In this document: positions 8,947 to 18,265 of the stretch, piece after piece | Position numbering within the stretch: position 1 is the stretch's first letter | Layout of the letters: the number at the start of each line of letters is the position of its first letter | DNA from: JAVVSR01 sp964604875 | GTDB lineage: Bacteria; Bacillota; Clostridia; Christensenellales; CAG-917 | DNA length: 55,974 bases | Direction: 5' to 3' | Assembly (NCBI GenBank): GCA_964604875.1 | Contig: CAZSAC010000004.1 | Span: forward strand, 1 to 55,974 | The notes under the pieces: generated by a model | The model's input: only the letters and a program-made list of their open reading frames with translations | Database searches by the model: none | What the model was told of the DNA's origin: nothing | Translations under genes and position numbers: made by a program

Positions 8947-10623
8947 ATGGAATATAAAATCGAAACGCCAATTATGCTATGGCAGGGTTATAACCCTACC
9001 GCTTTGCCTTTAAACATCACCATATTAAATATGGAATCAGTTGACAACATCCTAATTAAGGAAGTTGTTTTTACCGTTGATTCCGTTGAAGACGGCAATA
9101 TTCGGGCATATGCAAAAATGTTTTTACAAAAAGGGAAAGAAAAGGCGCCAACATTTTTATACATTCCAACCGGGACGGAAAAATTGGAATTCGGTCCATT
9201 TACCAAAGCCGTCTTTGAGAGGGGATATAATGTTGCTGTTATAGACTTTGGCGGAGAGGCTGAAGGGAAAGACCATTACACAACCTACCCCGAGTCTTTA
9301 AAATATTGCAATTTAGACGCAAATAAGGAGCTTTTATATAAAGCGTGTCCTGCAAGAAGGTCGCCTTGGTTTACGTGGATAAAGGTGATTCGCCGAGCTA
9401 TTACCTTGTTGGTTGAGGAGCCTGCCGTGGACAGCGATAATTTGATTGTCATCGGATACATTGAAGGCGCGCAGCTTGCTTGGAGCGTAGCGGGGATTGA
9501 CGGCAGAGTTCGCGCGGTTATTCCCGTAGGCGCAGACGGCTATGTGGAATATACCAATATTCCCAAATATCTTCCTTCCGGAGGTTTGCAAATCTCCGAC
9601 GAAATGGAATGTTGGCTTGCGGGCATATCGGCGCAGGCTTATGCAAAAATGGTGATGTGTCCCGTAATGTATATGGCGGGGACAAACAGCACGTTTGCCG
9701 ATATCGACCGTTTAAGCGACTTGTTTGCATTGATTCCGTCCAAAAAAAAATATATGTTATTTAGCTCTAATACCAACCACAACATTACTTTGACTAATTT
9801 TGAAAGCGGACTGACTTGGTTGGAGCGCATATTGGCGGAGCCATCGGAGGAAATTGTTTCTCCCGAACTGAAAACTTATGTCAGCGAAGGCAAATTATAC
9901 GCAAGCGTTAAAGGTATTAAAGGAAGTGTTAAAATCAATATATATTATGCGCTGGACGAAAGGTATCCCGCCTTTAGAAATTGGTTGCTGACTTCCACGC
10001 CGATAAAAGCCGGTGACGATGAAAGCATTGCTCAAATTCCCGTATTTGCCGACTCGGAAATGGTTTTTGCATATGCAACGGTGTCTTTCGAAAACGGAAT
10101 TATGTTGTCTACTCACGAGGTCGTTGCGGAATTGTCTCAACTAAAACTTACAGAGTTCGACATTGAAAATAAAGTAAAGCGCGGACGTCTTATTTTTAAC
10201 GGTTCTATGCCAAAAACATTCTTTAGCGTAGAAACGCTTTATCCCGTGGTTGACGAAAGCAGTTTACAAATTGCAAAAGGTCCATATGATATAAAGGGCA
10301 TCGGTGTTACGCAAGGCAAACTATGCACTTATAATATAGTTCCTCCCGATGACAGAAACGACGGCGATTTTATTCTTCAAATGGACATCTATTCTTCCAA
10401 AGAAAGGATAATCAAAATAAACCTATATACTGCCGAAAACGGCGGAACAAAATATAGCTATTACATCACTCTGCAAGCGTCGCCGAGCTGGCAAAGGATA
10501 AATCTTTCAAAGGGGGATTTTAAAACCAAGGAAATGCTTCCTCTTAAGGATTGGGCTATGGTCAGAAAGATGAAAATTCTTAAGGCGGAAGGAGTGCTGT
10601 TTAACAACATCTTATGGGTATAA
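8947..10623 (+). CDS. Alpha/beta-hydrolase-like protein lacking the nucleophile serine
   Basis: This 558-residue protein has an N-terminal alpha/beta-hydrolase-type core (about 60-300) resembling dienelactone hydrolase/acetyl esterase folds: a nucleotide-like strand VAVIDFGGEAEG, then the elbow strand LIVIG and GYIEGAQ (170-176), and a late histidine in NTNHNIT. The elbow should read GxSxG, but here it is G-Y-I-E-G, with isoleucine (I172) at the nucleophile. The second half (about 300-558) reads as beta-rich domains of unknown type. There is no signal peptide. The stop codon overlaps the signal peptidase start as TAATG. It may be a non-catalytic binding protein; the fold is inferred. Confidence 0.6.
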   Translation: MEYKIETPIMLWQGYNPTALPLNITILNMESVDNILIKEVVFTVDSVEDGNIRAYAKMFLQKGKEKAPTFLYIPTGTEKLEFGPFTKAVFERGYNVAVIDFGGEAEGKDHYTTYPESLKYCNLDANKELLYKACPARRSPWFTWIKVIRRAITLLVEEPAVDSDNLIVIGYIEGAQLAWSVAGIDGRVRAVIPVGADGYVEYTNIPKYLPSGGLQISDEMECWLAGISAQAYAKMVMCPVMYMAGTNSTFADIDRLSDLFALIPSKKKYMLFSSNTNHNITLTNFESGLTWLERILAEPSEEIVSPELKTYVSEGKLYASVKGIKGSVKINIYYALDERYPAFRNWLLTSTPIKAGDDESIAQIPVFADSEMVFAYATVSFENGIMLSTHEVVAELSQLKLTEFDIENKVKRGRLIFNGSMPKTFFSVETLYPVVDESSLQIAKGPYDIKGIGVTQGKLCTYNIVPPDDRNDGDFILQMDIYSSKERIIKINLYTAENGGTKYSYYITLQASPSWQRINLSKGDFKTKEMLPLKDWAMVRKMKILKAEGVLFNNILWV

Positions 10624-11309
10624 TGGATAAAGCAACGGTCGCAGAAGAGTCTCGCGTTAAAACAATATCTGATTTACTTGTCATCGTTATATTGGCAATT
10701 TTTATAGCGTCGGCTACCAACGTCATTTTTTTTGAGACAGTTCGAGTCAGGGGCGGGTCTATGAACGATACGCTTTACGGCGGAGGAGATATAGAAGTCG
10801 ATAAGAATATGACTTTTTGGGGGAAACTGATTTTTGGCGCAGATGACTTAAACACAATGGGCGATAAGGTTTTGCTGCAAAAGTTGGGTAAAATCCAGGC
10901 GGGCGATATAATTGTTTTTAAAGCCTTCAATGAAGACGGCTTAAGGCTTTGGGATATGGATTTACGCGGAAATAAAACGCAGACACAATGGATAAAACGT
11001 GTTATCGGTGTTGGCGGTGATACCGTTGAAATTTATGGCGGGCGTGTTTTTGTTAACAATAAGGAGCTTGTTGAGCCTTACCTCAAAACCCCTAATTCCA
11101 CATATATAGAAGAAGAACGTCTAACCGTTTTGGTGCCTGAAGATTGTTATTTTGTTATGGGTGACAACCGTGAAAGAGGGGGGAGCAGTGACAGCAGGCT
11201 ATCCGAAGTAGGATGCATAAAGCAAGAAAACGTTGTTGGAAAAGTGCTTTTGGTGTTTGGGAAAAAAAGCCATAAATTATCAACCTCCGACAGCGTCAGC
11301 GGGCTATAA
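10623..11309 (+). CDS. lepB: Signal peptidase I
   Basis: This 228-residue S26-family protease cleaves signal peptides from exported proteins at the membrane surface. An N-terminal helix (about 17-37) is followed by the catalytic serine in GGSMNDT (Ser46), the general-base lysine in WIKRVIGVGGDT (Lys125) and the box E motif GDNRERGGSSDSR. The lysine marks it as the bacterial type, not the SipW/ER type. I prefer the ATG at 10623, which overlaps the upstream stop as TAATG, but an in-frame ATG at 10614 is possible. It is followed by a terminator and appears co-transcribed with the hydrolase-like gene. Confidence 0.88.
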   Translation: MDKATVAEESRVKTISDLLVIVILAIFIASATNVIFFETVRVRGGSMNDTLYGGGDIEVDKNMTFWGKLIFGADDLNTMGDKVLLQKLGKIQAGDIIVFKAFNEDGLRLWDMDLRGNKTQTQWIKRVIGVGGDTVEIYGGRVFVNNKELVEPYLKTPNSTYIEEERLTVLVPEDCYFVMGDNRERGGSSDSRLSEVGCIKQENVVGKVLLVFGKKSHKLSTSDSVSGL

Positions 11310-11350
11310 AATACCACAATAAGATATTCTACAAAATAAGACAATATAAG

Positions 11351-11394
11351 ATTCCGTTTGCCAAAAACCTATGGCAAGCGGAATTTCTATTTTA
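11351..11394 (+). terminator. Rho-independent terminator after lepB
   Basis: A 13-bp stem (ATTCCGTTTGCCA / TGGCAAGCGGAAT, one G-T pair) with an 8-base loop is followed by TTCTATTTTA. Confidence 0.8.
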
Positions 11395-11440
11395 GATTGC
11401 ATAGGTTATTATTTCCTTATTTCAGTTAAGCGGGGAGATA

Positions 11441-13705
11441 ATGAAGAAGGCAAACCTAAAGTCGATTTTTAAATACGCGGTTTATTTTATTTTGTTGATA
11501 TTATTATGTAACGCAGAAACGGCAAACGGGATAAAGCCGTTTGGCTTGGGGTTATTTGTTGCGTTGGTTTATTCACGCCAAAACCTTTTGGTTTTGGCGC
11601 CTATGTATGCGGCGGCGGTTTTGTTATCAAACTTTTCCGTTGAGGGCGCGATAATAGGAACGGTGCCCTCGATTATCTTAATGACAGCGTATTATATACA
11701 CTATAAAGTCGGGCGGAGTATGAATACGCTGTTTGCCAATCTTTATACTTTGCTTTCACAAATTCCTTACATAATATTTTCGGTTGGCGACAATTTTTTT
11801 ACCACTTTTTTTACGGTTTTGCTAACTCAAATTTTTGCATATACATCAATAGTAATAGTTTATGCTATACTAATTCGAGGTTTAAAGTATCGTTTTACCA
11901 TTGATGAGATAATATCGGGCGCCGTCTTTTTGGCGTCTGTGGCGTTGGCAACCTATAAGGTACAATATTTCGGGGTAAATTTATACTTTGCCTTTTTCTC
12001 TTTCGTCCTATTACTTTCGGCAAGCGTGTTCGGGTCAGTCGTTCCGCTTGCGGTTTCTGCCGTGCTAGGCATAGGAGGCGCGTTCGCAGGGGGGAATATT
12101 TCGCTTATAGGCACGGCGGTTTGTTGCGGTATGGTTGTTATAATGTTTAAAAACACAAGCATTTATCTTTCTGCCGTCGCGCTTTTAATTACCGATGCGG
12201 TGTTAGGCTATTATTTTGATGCTTATTCGGGATACTCTTATTTTCAAATCATTATGCTTGCCGTCGGCGTTATTCTGTTTTTATTCACGCCTAAACGAGC
12301 CAAAAGCTTTGCGCAAAGCTTTGTAGAAAACGTCGGCGACAGGCAGACGGGAAAAACAATCATCAATAGAAATAGGCTGGATATAAGCAATCGGATATAC
12401 TCTATTTCCAATGTTTTTTCGGATATGCAAACAATTTTAGAAGACGGAATTCAACCTGCGCCAAAGCCTGTCGGAGGAAACAGTACGCTTGCTAAGGATA
12501 TTGCCGTGGGCTATTGCGCAAAATGCCCCGATTGTAGTGGTTGTTTTGCTTCACTCGGGACGGATACTTCGGTGGTTTTAGAAGACGTCGTCGCCGCCGC
12601 AGATGAAAAGGGACGAGCCACAATAATCGATATGCCACCCTTTTTAACAAGTAGGTGCAGAAGGCTGAATGGTCTTTTGCAGACTGTAAACGACAGAATA
12701 GACAGCTATAAAGCGTGCGAGAAAATGTCTAAAAGTTTGGACAACGGACGAATGCTGCTTGCAACGCAAATGGGCGGTATGGCGGAAATTTTAGACAATC
12801 TGGGACACGACGTAAAGCAATGCGTATCTTTTGATACCGTTAGGGAAAAGCAAGTCATTGACGAGCTTGTCTACCACAACATAATTTGCAAAGAAGCAAT
12901 CGTATACGGCACGGGAGCGGGGCTGGGCGTCACGGTAACCGTTCGAGAGGAAGACGCGCCCAAAGCGATATTGCCCAAAGTTGTTTCCAAAATAATGAAA
13001 ATCAAGCTTGCAAGGGAGGGCTCGCCCGACGTGGTAAGCGGTTCGGCAAGCGTTCACTTGGTGCCTGCGCCCAAGTATGATTTTTTGTACGGCAGCGCGA
13101 TGAAACGCAGAGAGGGCGAGCGCGCTTGCGGAGATATTGTATCCGTACAACGGGTGGGAAGCAAAAAAATCGTAATTGCCCTTTGCGACGGAATGGGCAG
13201 CGGCGATAATGCCGAAAAGTATAGCTCCCGCGCGATAACAATGATTGAAAACTTATACAGGGCGGGCTTTTCCAACGAGGTTGTGCTTGCCCTTTCCAAC
13301 AAGCTTCTAACGCTGAAAAACGACGAAAACTACAGCGCGCTTGCAATGTGCGTGGTGGATTTAGATACGGGCGGTTGCGATATAATTAAGCAGGGAGCGC
13401 CTTATAATTTAATACGACGGAGGGATACGATAGAAATTATCGACGGCTATGCGTTGCCTATCGGCATAGTTGAGGAAGCAAAACCCGCCGTGGAACGCAA
13501 AATTTTGTTTTCGGGGGACACCGTCATTTTGGTAAGCGACGGCATTACAGATGTGGTGACGCAAGATGATTTGACGCAAAAAGTTCAACAGATTACTTCG
13601 TCAAACCTGGAGGTCGTTGCCGAGGATATTTTAAACTATGCAGTTGAACGTGGAGCCACGGACGATTCCACCGTTTTAACCTTTAGGCTTTTTGTCAAAA
13701 TGTAA
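11441..13705 (+). CDS. spoIIE: Stage II sporulation protein E (SpoIIE phosphatase)
   Basis: This 754-residue protein matches SpoIIE, the septum-localised PP2C phosphatase that dephosphorylates SpoIIAA and so activates sigma-F in the forespore. The first 290 or so residues hold about ten membrane helices. A middle regulatory region contains clustered cysteines near 350-365 (CAKCPDCSGC). The PP2C domain starts near 530, with the metal-binding motif CDGMGSGDNAEKYS (about 581-594) and a late SDGITDV near 698. A GGGGAGA ribosome binding site precedes the ATG. The order spoIIE-tilS-hpt is conserved with Bacillus and Clostridium chromosomes, which supports the call. Confidence 0.93.
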   Translation: MKKANLKSIFKYAVYFILLILLCNAETANGIKPFGLGLFVALVYSRQNLLVLAPMYAAAVLLSNFSVEGAIIGTVPSIILMTAYYIHYKVGRSMNTLFANLYTLLSQIPYIIFSVGDNFFTTFFTVLLTQIFAYTSIVIVYAILIRGLKYRFTIDEIISGAVFLASVALATYKVQYFGVNLYFAFFSFVLLLSASVFGSVVPLAVSAVLGIGGAFAGGNISLIGTAVCCGMVVIMFKNTSIYLSAVALLITDAVLGYYFDAYSGYSYFQIIMLAVGVILFLFTPKRAKSFAQSFVENVGDRQTGKTIINRNRLDISNRIYSISNVFSDMQTILEDGIQPAPKPVGGNSTLAKDIAVGYCAKCPDCSGCFASLGTDTSVVLEDVVAAADEKGRATIIDMPPFLTSRCRRLNGLLQTVNDRIDSYKACEKMSKSLDNGRMLLATQMGGMAEILDNLGHDVKQCVSFDTVREKQVIDELVYHNIICKEAIVYGTGAGLGVTVTVREEDAPKAILPKVVSKIMKIKLAREGSPDVVSGSASVHLVPAPKYDFLYGSAMKRREGERACGDIVSVQRVGSKKIVIALCDGMGSGDNAEKYSSRAITMIENLYRAGFSNEVVLALSNKLLTLKNDENYSALAMCVVDLDTGGCDIIKQGAPYNLIRRRDTIEIIDGYALPIGIVEEAKPAVERKILFSGDTVILVSDGITDVVTQDDLTQKVQQITSSNLEVVAEDILNYAVERGATDDSTVLTFRLFVKM

Positions 13706-13718
13706 GGTATAATAACTA

Positions 13719-13747
13719 TTGCTTTTTATAAAAAAAAACTGTATAAT
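13719..13747 (+). promoter_or_regulatory. Promoter of tilS that predicts a leaderless mRNA
   Basis: TTGCTT (13719-13724) and a perfect TATAAT (13742-13747) are separated by 17 bases. The expected transcription start, seven bases after the -10 element, falls on the GTG start codon of tilS at 13754. Confidence 0.6.
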
Positions 13748-13753
13748 TAAGTC

Positions 13754-15082
13754 GTGAAAACAGATAAAATTATACAAAAAGTTGATGAAAAAATCGCCAT
13801 TGGGGATAAGATTGCCGTAGCCGTTAGCGGAGGCATAGATTCAATGGTGTTATTGCACGCGTTCATGCAACTTAGAGGGAGCAAGCCCTTCAAGTTTTTT
13901 GTGGTAAATATTGAACACGGTATTCGTGGCGCGGCGTCAAAAAAAGATACTGCGTTTGTCATTGATTTCTGCAAAAAAAACAAAATCGACATTGTATGTA
14001 AAACCCTGAATGTGCCTGTTTATGCCGACGAAAACGGCGGTACGATTGAGGAATGCGCGCGGAAGTTGCGCTATGCCGAATTTGAAAAACTGCTACAGGC
14101 GGGCGATTGCAATAAGGTTGCGCTTGCGCATCATCTTTCCGACCAAGCGGAAACAATTTTTATGCGGATTCTAAGAGGCACGGGACTCAAGGGTTTGGAA
14201 GGAATGAAAGAGGAGATAGGAGGATATATCCGTCCGCTACTGGAAATATCCAAAGAGGAAATCCGCGCATATCAAGCAAAAAACCACATTGAGTTTATTA
14301 TAGACGAAACCAATTTCGACAACAATTATACCAGAAACAAAATCCGAAATGAAATTCTTCCCCTATTGCATACGCTGTCACAGAATGCAGAGGGCGGGTT
14401 TTTAAGGCTGTCAAGGCTTGCGTCTGAGGCGGAGGATTTTATTTCTCAATACGACAATCCAATCCGCATCGAAGGCGATACCGCAATAATGGATTTTATC
14501 GCAGACGAGCCTAAGCTGTTGTTTAAACGCCGCGTGCTTAAGTGTATGGAGGCGTTGGGCGTTGTCAAGGACGTTGAAGAAATCAATCGGGAGCAGGTTT
14601 ACAAATTATTGTCCGCAGAAAACTCGGCTCAGGTTCACTTGCCGTATGGAGTTATCGCTCATCGGGAATACGATAAAATTGTTTTTTCTCGACAAAAACA
14701 ACATAATGCGGACTTAAAACTGCCTTTTAGCGCAGGAGAAGTTGTATTTGGAGATGAAACACTTTCGATAACGCAATATGACGGGGGCTTTATTGACGAC
14801 GGGGAGCTGTTGTTTGATATTTCAAAAATCCCCCCGACGGCGGTATTTAGATATAGAAAAAGCGGGGATACTTTTACAAAGTTCGGCGGAGGGACAAAAA
14901 GTTTGGGGGATTATTTAACCGATAAAAAAATACCCCTAAGACTTAGAGACAGGCTTATTGTTTGCGCCGACGAGTCGGAAATTTTGTTCATAGCGGGCGT
15001 TGAAATATCTCATAAGGTGAGAGTGGATTTTAAGGATACCAACAGCCGCTTAAATATTTACAAGGTTGCTAAGGAGGCATAA
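13754..15082 (+). CDS. tilS: tRNA(Ile)-lysidine synthetase
   Basis: This 442-residue cytoplasmic enzyme attaches lysine to C34 of the CAU-anticodon isoleucine tRNA so that AUA is read correctly. The N-type ATP-pyrophosphatase P-loop is SGGIDS (25-30). The family helix around LAHHLSDQAETIFMR and the C-terminal TilS domain (FRYRKSGDTF near 358-367) are present. Length is normal. The start is a GTG with no Shine-Dalgarno, seven bases after a TATAAT, so the message may be leaderless. It sits between spoIIE and hpt and ends just before the hpt ribosome binding site. Confidence 0.93.
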   Translation: MKTDKIIQKVDEKIAIGDKIAVAVSGGIDSMVLLHAFMQLRGSKPFKFFVVNIEHGIRGAASKKDTAFVIDFCKKNKIDIVCKTLNVPVYADENGGTIEECARKLRYAEFEKLLQAGDCNKVALAHHLSDQAETIFMRILRGTGLKGLEGMKEEIGGYIRPLLEISKEEIRAYQAKNHIEFIIDETNFDNNYTRNKIRNEILPLLHTLSQNAEGGFLRLSRLASEAEDFISQYDNPIRIEGDTAIMDFIADEPKLLFKRRVLKCMEALGVVKDVEEINREQVYKLLSAENSAQVHLPYGVIAHREYDKIVFSRQKQHNADLKLPFSAGEVVFGDETLSITQYDGGFIDDGELLFDISKIPPTAVFRYRKSGDTFTKFGGGTKSLGDYLTDKKIPLRLRDRLIVCADESEILFIAGVEISHKVRVDFKDTNSRLNIYKVAKEA

Positions 15083-15085
15083 GTA

Positions 15086-15637
15086 ATGTACGAAAAAGAA
15101 ATCGAGAAAGTTTTGATTTCTAAAGAAGAAATCGATGTTAGACTAAAAACCGTTGCCCAAACAATAAGCCGTGATTATGAAAATCAAGACGTTCTTTTTG
15201 TTTGTGTTTTGCGGGGCGCTTTTATGTTTTTTGCAGACTTGGTGCGTGAAGTCACGGTCAACGCTCAGGTGGATTTTATCGCTGTGTCCAGTTATGGCGC
15301 GGGGACAGAGTCGTCCGGCGAGGTTAAAATGGTAAAAGACCTCACAACCCCGATTGAAGGGAAAAACGTTATTATCGTTGAAGATATCGTGGATACGGGC
15401 GTAACGTTAAAATATCTTAAAAACTATTTGCTTGCGCGGTCGCCTCGCTCGCTAAAAATTTGCACGATGCTTGACAAGCCCGAAAGAAGGCTTGTGGATT
15501 TAGAGCCGGAATATAAGCTGTTTTGCGTGCCGAACGAGTTTGTCATAGGCTATGGTTTGGATTATGACGAAAACTATCGCACGCTGAAAGACGTATGCGT
15601 ACTTGCGCCCGAGGTTTATTCCAAAAAAGAAGCTTGA
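15086..15637 (+). CDS. hpt: Hypoxanthine-guanine phosphoribosyltransferase
   Basis: This 183-residue purine salvage enzyme converts hypoxanthine and guanine to IMP and GMP using PRPP. The PRPP-binding motif is VEDIVDTG (98-105), preceded by the LRGAF loop (42-46). The late segment FVIGYGLDYDENYR is typical of bacterial Hpt. AAGGAGG lies just inside and after the end of tilS. In Bacillus the next gene is ftsH; here it is a CCA-adding enzyme. The pathway connects to the GMP synthase near 25 kb. Confidence 0.93.
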   Translation: MYEKEIEKVLISKEEIDVRLKTVAQTISRDYENQDVLFVCVLRGAFMFFADLVREVTVNAQVDFIAVSSYGAGTESSGEVKMVKDLTTPIEGKNVIIVEDIVDTGVTLKYLKNYLLARSPRSLKICTMLDKPERRLVDLEPEYKLFCVPNEFVIGYGLDYDENYRTLKDVCVLAPEVYSKKEA

Positions 15638-15653
15638 CGCAAAAAGAGGAAGG

Positions 15654-17015
15654 ATGAAAATCGATATTCCCAAACAACTATTTGAGCTTACCAAATACAT
15701 TCCTCGGCTTTACGTCGTAGGGGGCTATGTAAGAAACTGCTTGTTGGGAATTGAAACCACAGACATTGACGTGTGCGGAGAATATCTTTTAGAGGAGCTT
15801 GAGGGTTTTTTATTAAAGTCTCCTTATAAAATTTCGCTCTTAAATAAGCGGTTGGGTACGTTGAAAATCTCTGACGGAAACGGCTTTTATTGTGAATATA
15901 CCACCTTCCGTCAAGACAGCTATCCAAACGACGGCGCTCATCAACCGAGTAACGTGCGGTTCACGAAAAGCATTGAGCAAGACTCTACCCGCAGGGATTT
16001 TACCGTAAACGCAATATACGCAGATGTAAAAACGGGTGAAGTGTACGATTTTTTAGGCGGACTAGTTGACTTAAAAAACAAACAAATTCGGACCTGTCGT
16101 TCGGCAGAACAGGTTTTTTCCGAAGACGGACTCAGGTTGTTGCGATTGGTTAGGTTTTCGGCGGAATTGGGCTTTGAAATCGCTTCCGATGTTTATTTTG
16201 AGGCAAAAAAACAAAGCTGGCGGTTGAACGATATTTCCGCAGAGAGAATCCGAGACGAGTTTTTAAAAATTATCACGGCGGATTGCAGATATCCGTCTTT
16301 AAAAAACGAGAACGGGCATTTTTTGGGAATTCAACTTTTAGACGAGCTTGGTTTGCTTGAAAAAATTCTTCCCGAGTTAATTTTTGCAAAGGGAATGACG
16401 CAAGATATCCGTTATCACAAATACGACGTGTTTTGGCATATCTTATACACCTATAAGGCTTGTCCGCCGCGCCTACGGTTGGCGGGATTGATGCACGATA
16501 TAGGAAAACCGCTTTCTGTTAAGCTGTTTGGCAATATGTATGAGCACGCAAGGCTTGGCGCAGAGATAGCGCAAGCGCGGTTGGGAAACAAAGGTTTGCG
16601 GTTGCCGACTGCCGAAGTGGAAAAAATAAAACGCCTTGTTTTGGCGCATATGTACGATATGGACGGCAAGACTTCAATCAAGAAATTGAGGTTATTTATC
16701 GCCCGAAACCGTGACATTTTGGAAGATATAATCCAACTTAAGTGCGCCGACGCATATGGCAGCAGCGGAAAGGCTGTGACGCCTATTGCCGTAGAAAGAA
16801 TCAGGGAACAATATTCGGCAATGGTAAGTGAAAACACTCCGTTTTCAATAAAAGAGCTTTTTGTCGGGGGAGAAGACCTTATCGCGGCGGGTGTTTTACC
16901 GCAGGAAAGAGCCAATGCGCTCAATAGCTTGTTAGAGTTGGCAATCTGCGATAAAGCATATCGAAGCAGAGCTGCGCAACTAAAATTTTTAGAGGGATGT
17001 AAAAAATGGAAATAG
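15654..17015 (+). CDS. CCA tRNA nucleotidyltransferase / poly(A) polymerase family
   Basis: This 453-residue protein has the class II nucleotidyltransferase head: GGYVRNCLLG (23-32), the metal-binding D-x-D in TDIDV (D37, D39) and RDFTVNAIYAD (about 116). It also has a C-terminal HD domain (LMHDIGKP near 280). The likely role is addition or repair of the 3' CCA of tRNAs; close relatives include poly(A) polymerases, so specificity is not certain. The ATG at 15654 follows AGAGGA and comes after the hpt stop; an in-frame upstream reading from 15603 would overlap hpt. Its end overlaps rmuC by 10 bases. Confidence 0.88.
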   Translation: MKIDIPKQLFELTKYIPRLYVVGGYVRNCLLGIETTDIDVCGEYLLEELEGFLLKSPYKISLLNKRLGTLKISDGNGFYCEYTTFRQDSYPNDGAHQPSNVRFTKSIEQDSTRRDFTVNAIYADVKTGEVYDFLGGLVDLKNKQIRTCRSAEQVFSEDGLRLLRLVRFSAELGFEIASDVYFEAKKQSWRLNDISAERIRDEFLKIITADCRYPSLKNENGHFLGIQLLDELGLLEKILPELIFAKGMTQDIRYHKYDVFWHILYTYKACPPRLRLAGLMHDIGKPLSVKLFGNMYEHARLGAEIAQARLGNKGLRLPTAEVEKIKRLVLAHMYDMDGKTSIKKLRLFIARNRDILEDIIQLKCADAYGSSGKAVTPIAVERIREQYSAMVSENTPFSIKELFVGGEDLIAAGVLPQERANALNSLLELAICDKAYRSRAAQLKFLEGCKKWK

Positions 17016-18265
17016 GAAGTCTTATTTTAGGAATTATTAATTTAATCTTGCTTATAGTCGTTTTGTTGGTCAGCAGAAAACCGATGAAGGCGGACTCTAA
17101 CGCCGAGCTTTTACAAGAGGTTACGGCGCAATTTAAAGACGAAATCAAAAAAGAGGCGGTTACCACGCGTGAAAGCACCGCGATGAGCCTTGGTTTGCAA
17201 AACTCAAATTTGCAAGCGTTGCTTAGTATTCAGCGAGAAGGCTTGGATAAAGGGCTTGCCAATACCAACGAAAAATTTGACATTTTAACTAAAGCGATGT
17301 CTGAAGCGTTGAGCGAAATTCGGGCAGAGTTAAAGGGCGGAGCGCAGGAAATGCGTGAAAGCAACGAAAAACAGCTTGAAAAGATGCGCGCTACCGTGGA
17401 CGAAAAGCTATCGGAAAATCTGGAGCAACGTTTTCAAAAATCTTTCGGCATCGTTGCCGAGAGACTGGACGCTATCACAAAGGGTTTTGGGGAAATGCAA
17501 AACCTCACCAGCGGAATGACCGATTTAAAGCGAGTGCTGTCCAACGTCAAAACCCGAGGCACTTGGGGAGAGGCGTCGTTGGATTATATGTTAAGCCAAA
17601 TACTCACGCCCGACCAATACGACAAAAGCGTGGCGATAAGCCGAAGCGAAAACGCAGATCGGGTAGATTTTGTCGTCAATCTTCCGGGGAAAAGCTCTGA
17701 AAAGGTTTGGCTTCCAATCGATGCGAAATTCCCGATCGAAGACTATCAGCGTCTTTTGGACGCAACAGACGAAACCGCCGTGGCGTTGGCTAAGCGCGCG
17801 CTTGCGGTTAGACTGCGTACAGAGGCAATTTCCATAAAAAATAAATATATCAAACCGCCAAAAACCACCGATTTTGCAATATTATATTTGCCGATAGAGG
17901 GATTGTTTGCAGAGGCGGTTCAAATAAGAGGATTATGCGACGAGTTGCAGAACAAGCATAGGATTGTGCTATGCGGGCCGACAACGCTTGCCGCGCTTTT
18001 AAACAGCCTTCAAATGGGCTTTCGCTCGGTGGCTATCGAAAAGCGGAGCAGCGAGATTTACAAATTGTTGGGCGCGTTCCGTTCCGATTTCGATACGTTT
18101 TGCAGCATAATTGAAAAAACGCAGAAAAAACTTGGCGAGGTTACCACAGAAATTAACCGCGCAAGCGACCGCACCCGAAAAATTCAAACACGCTTAGATA
18201 AGGTGCAAATCGACACTGTCGACAGAGAGGAGCTGGAAGAAGGGATAGCAAGCGATGAAATATAA
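17006..18265 (+). CDS. rmuC: DNA recombination protein RmuC homologue
   Basis: This 419-residue protein has an N-terminal membrane anchor (about 5-24), a long coiled-coil region (about 30-175) and the RmuC domain, a nuclease-like fold. Recognisable segments are RGTWGEASLDYML, WLPIDAKFPIEDYQRLL and CGPTTLAALLNSL. RmuC limits DNA inversions in Escherichia coli; its biochemical role is poorly defined. AGAGGGA precedes the ATG, which lies inside the end of the CCA-adding enzyme gene. It overlaps the PHP gene by 11 bases. Confidence 0.9.
   Translation: MEIGSLILGIINLILLIVVLLVSRKPMKADSNAELLQEVTAQFKDEIKKEAVTTRESTAMSLGLQNSNLQALLSIQREGLDKGLANTNEKFDILTKAMSEALSEIRAELKGGAQEMRESNEKQLEKMRATVDEKLSENLEQRFQKSFGIVAERLDAITKGFGEMQNLTSGMTDLKRVLSNVKTRGTWGEASLDYMLSQILTPDQYDKSVAISRSENADRVDFVVNLPGKSSEKVWLPIDAKFPIEDYQRLLDATDETAVALAKRALAVRLRTEAISIKNKYIKPPKTTDFAILYLPIEGLFAEAVQIRGLCDELQNKHRIVLCGPTTLAALLNSLQMGFRSVAIEKRSSEIYKLLGAFRSDFDTFCSIIEKTQKKLGEVTTEINRASDRTRKIQTRLDKVQIDTVDREELEEGIASDEI

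Noticed and set aside
12791..13346. Several overlapping minus-strand frames within spoIIE
   Set aside because: They are antisense shadows of GC-richer coding sequence; none has a ribosome binding site or recognisable protein pattern.
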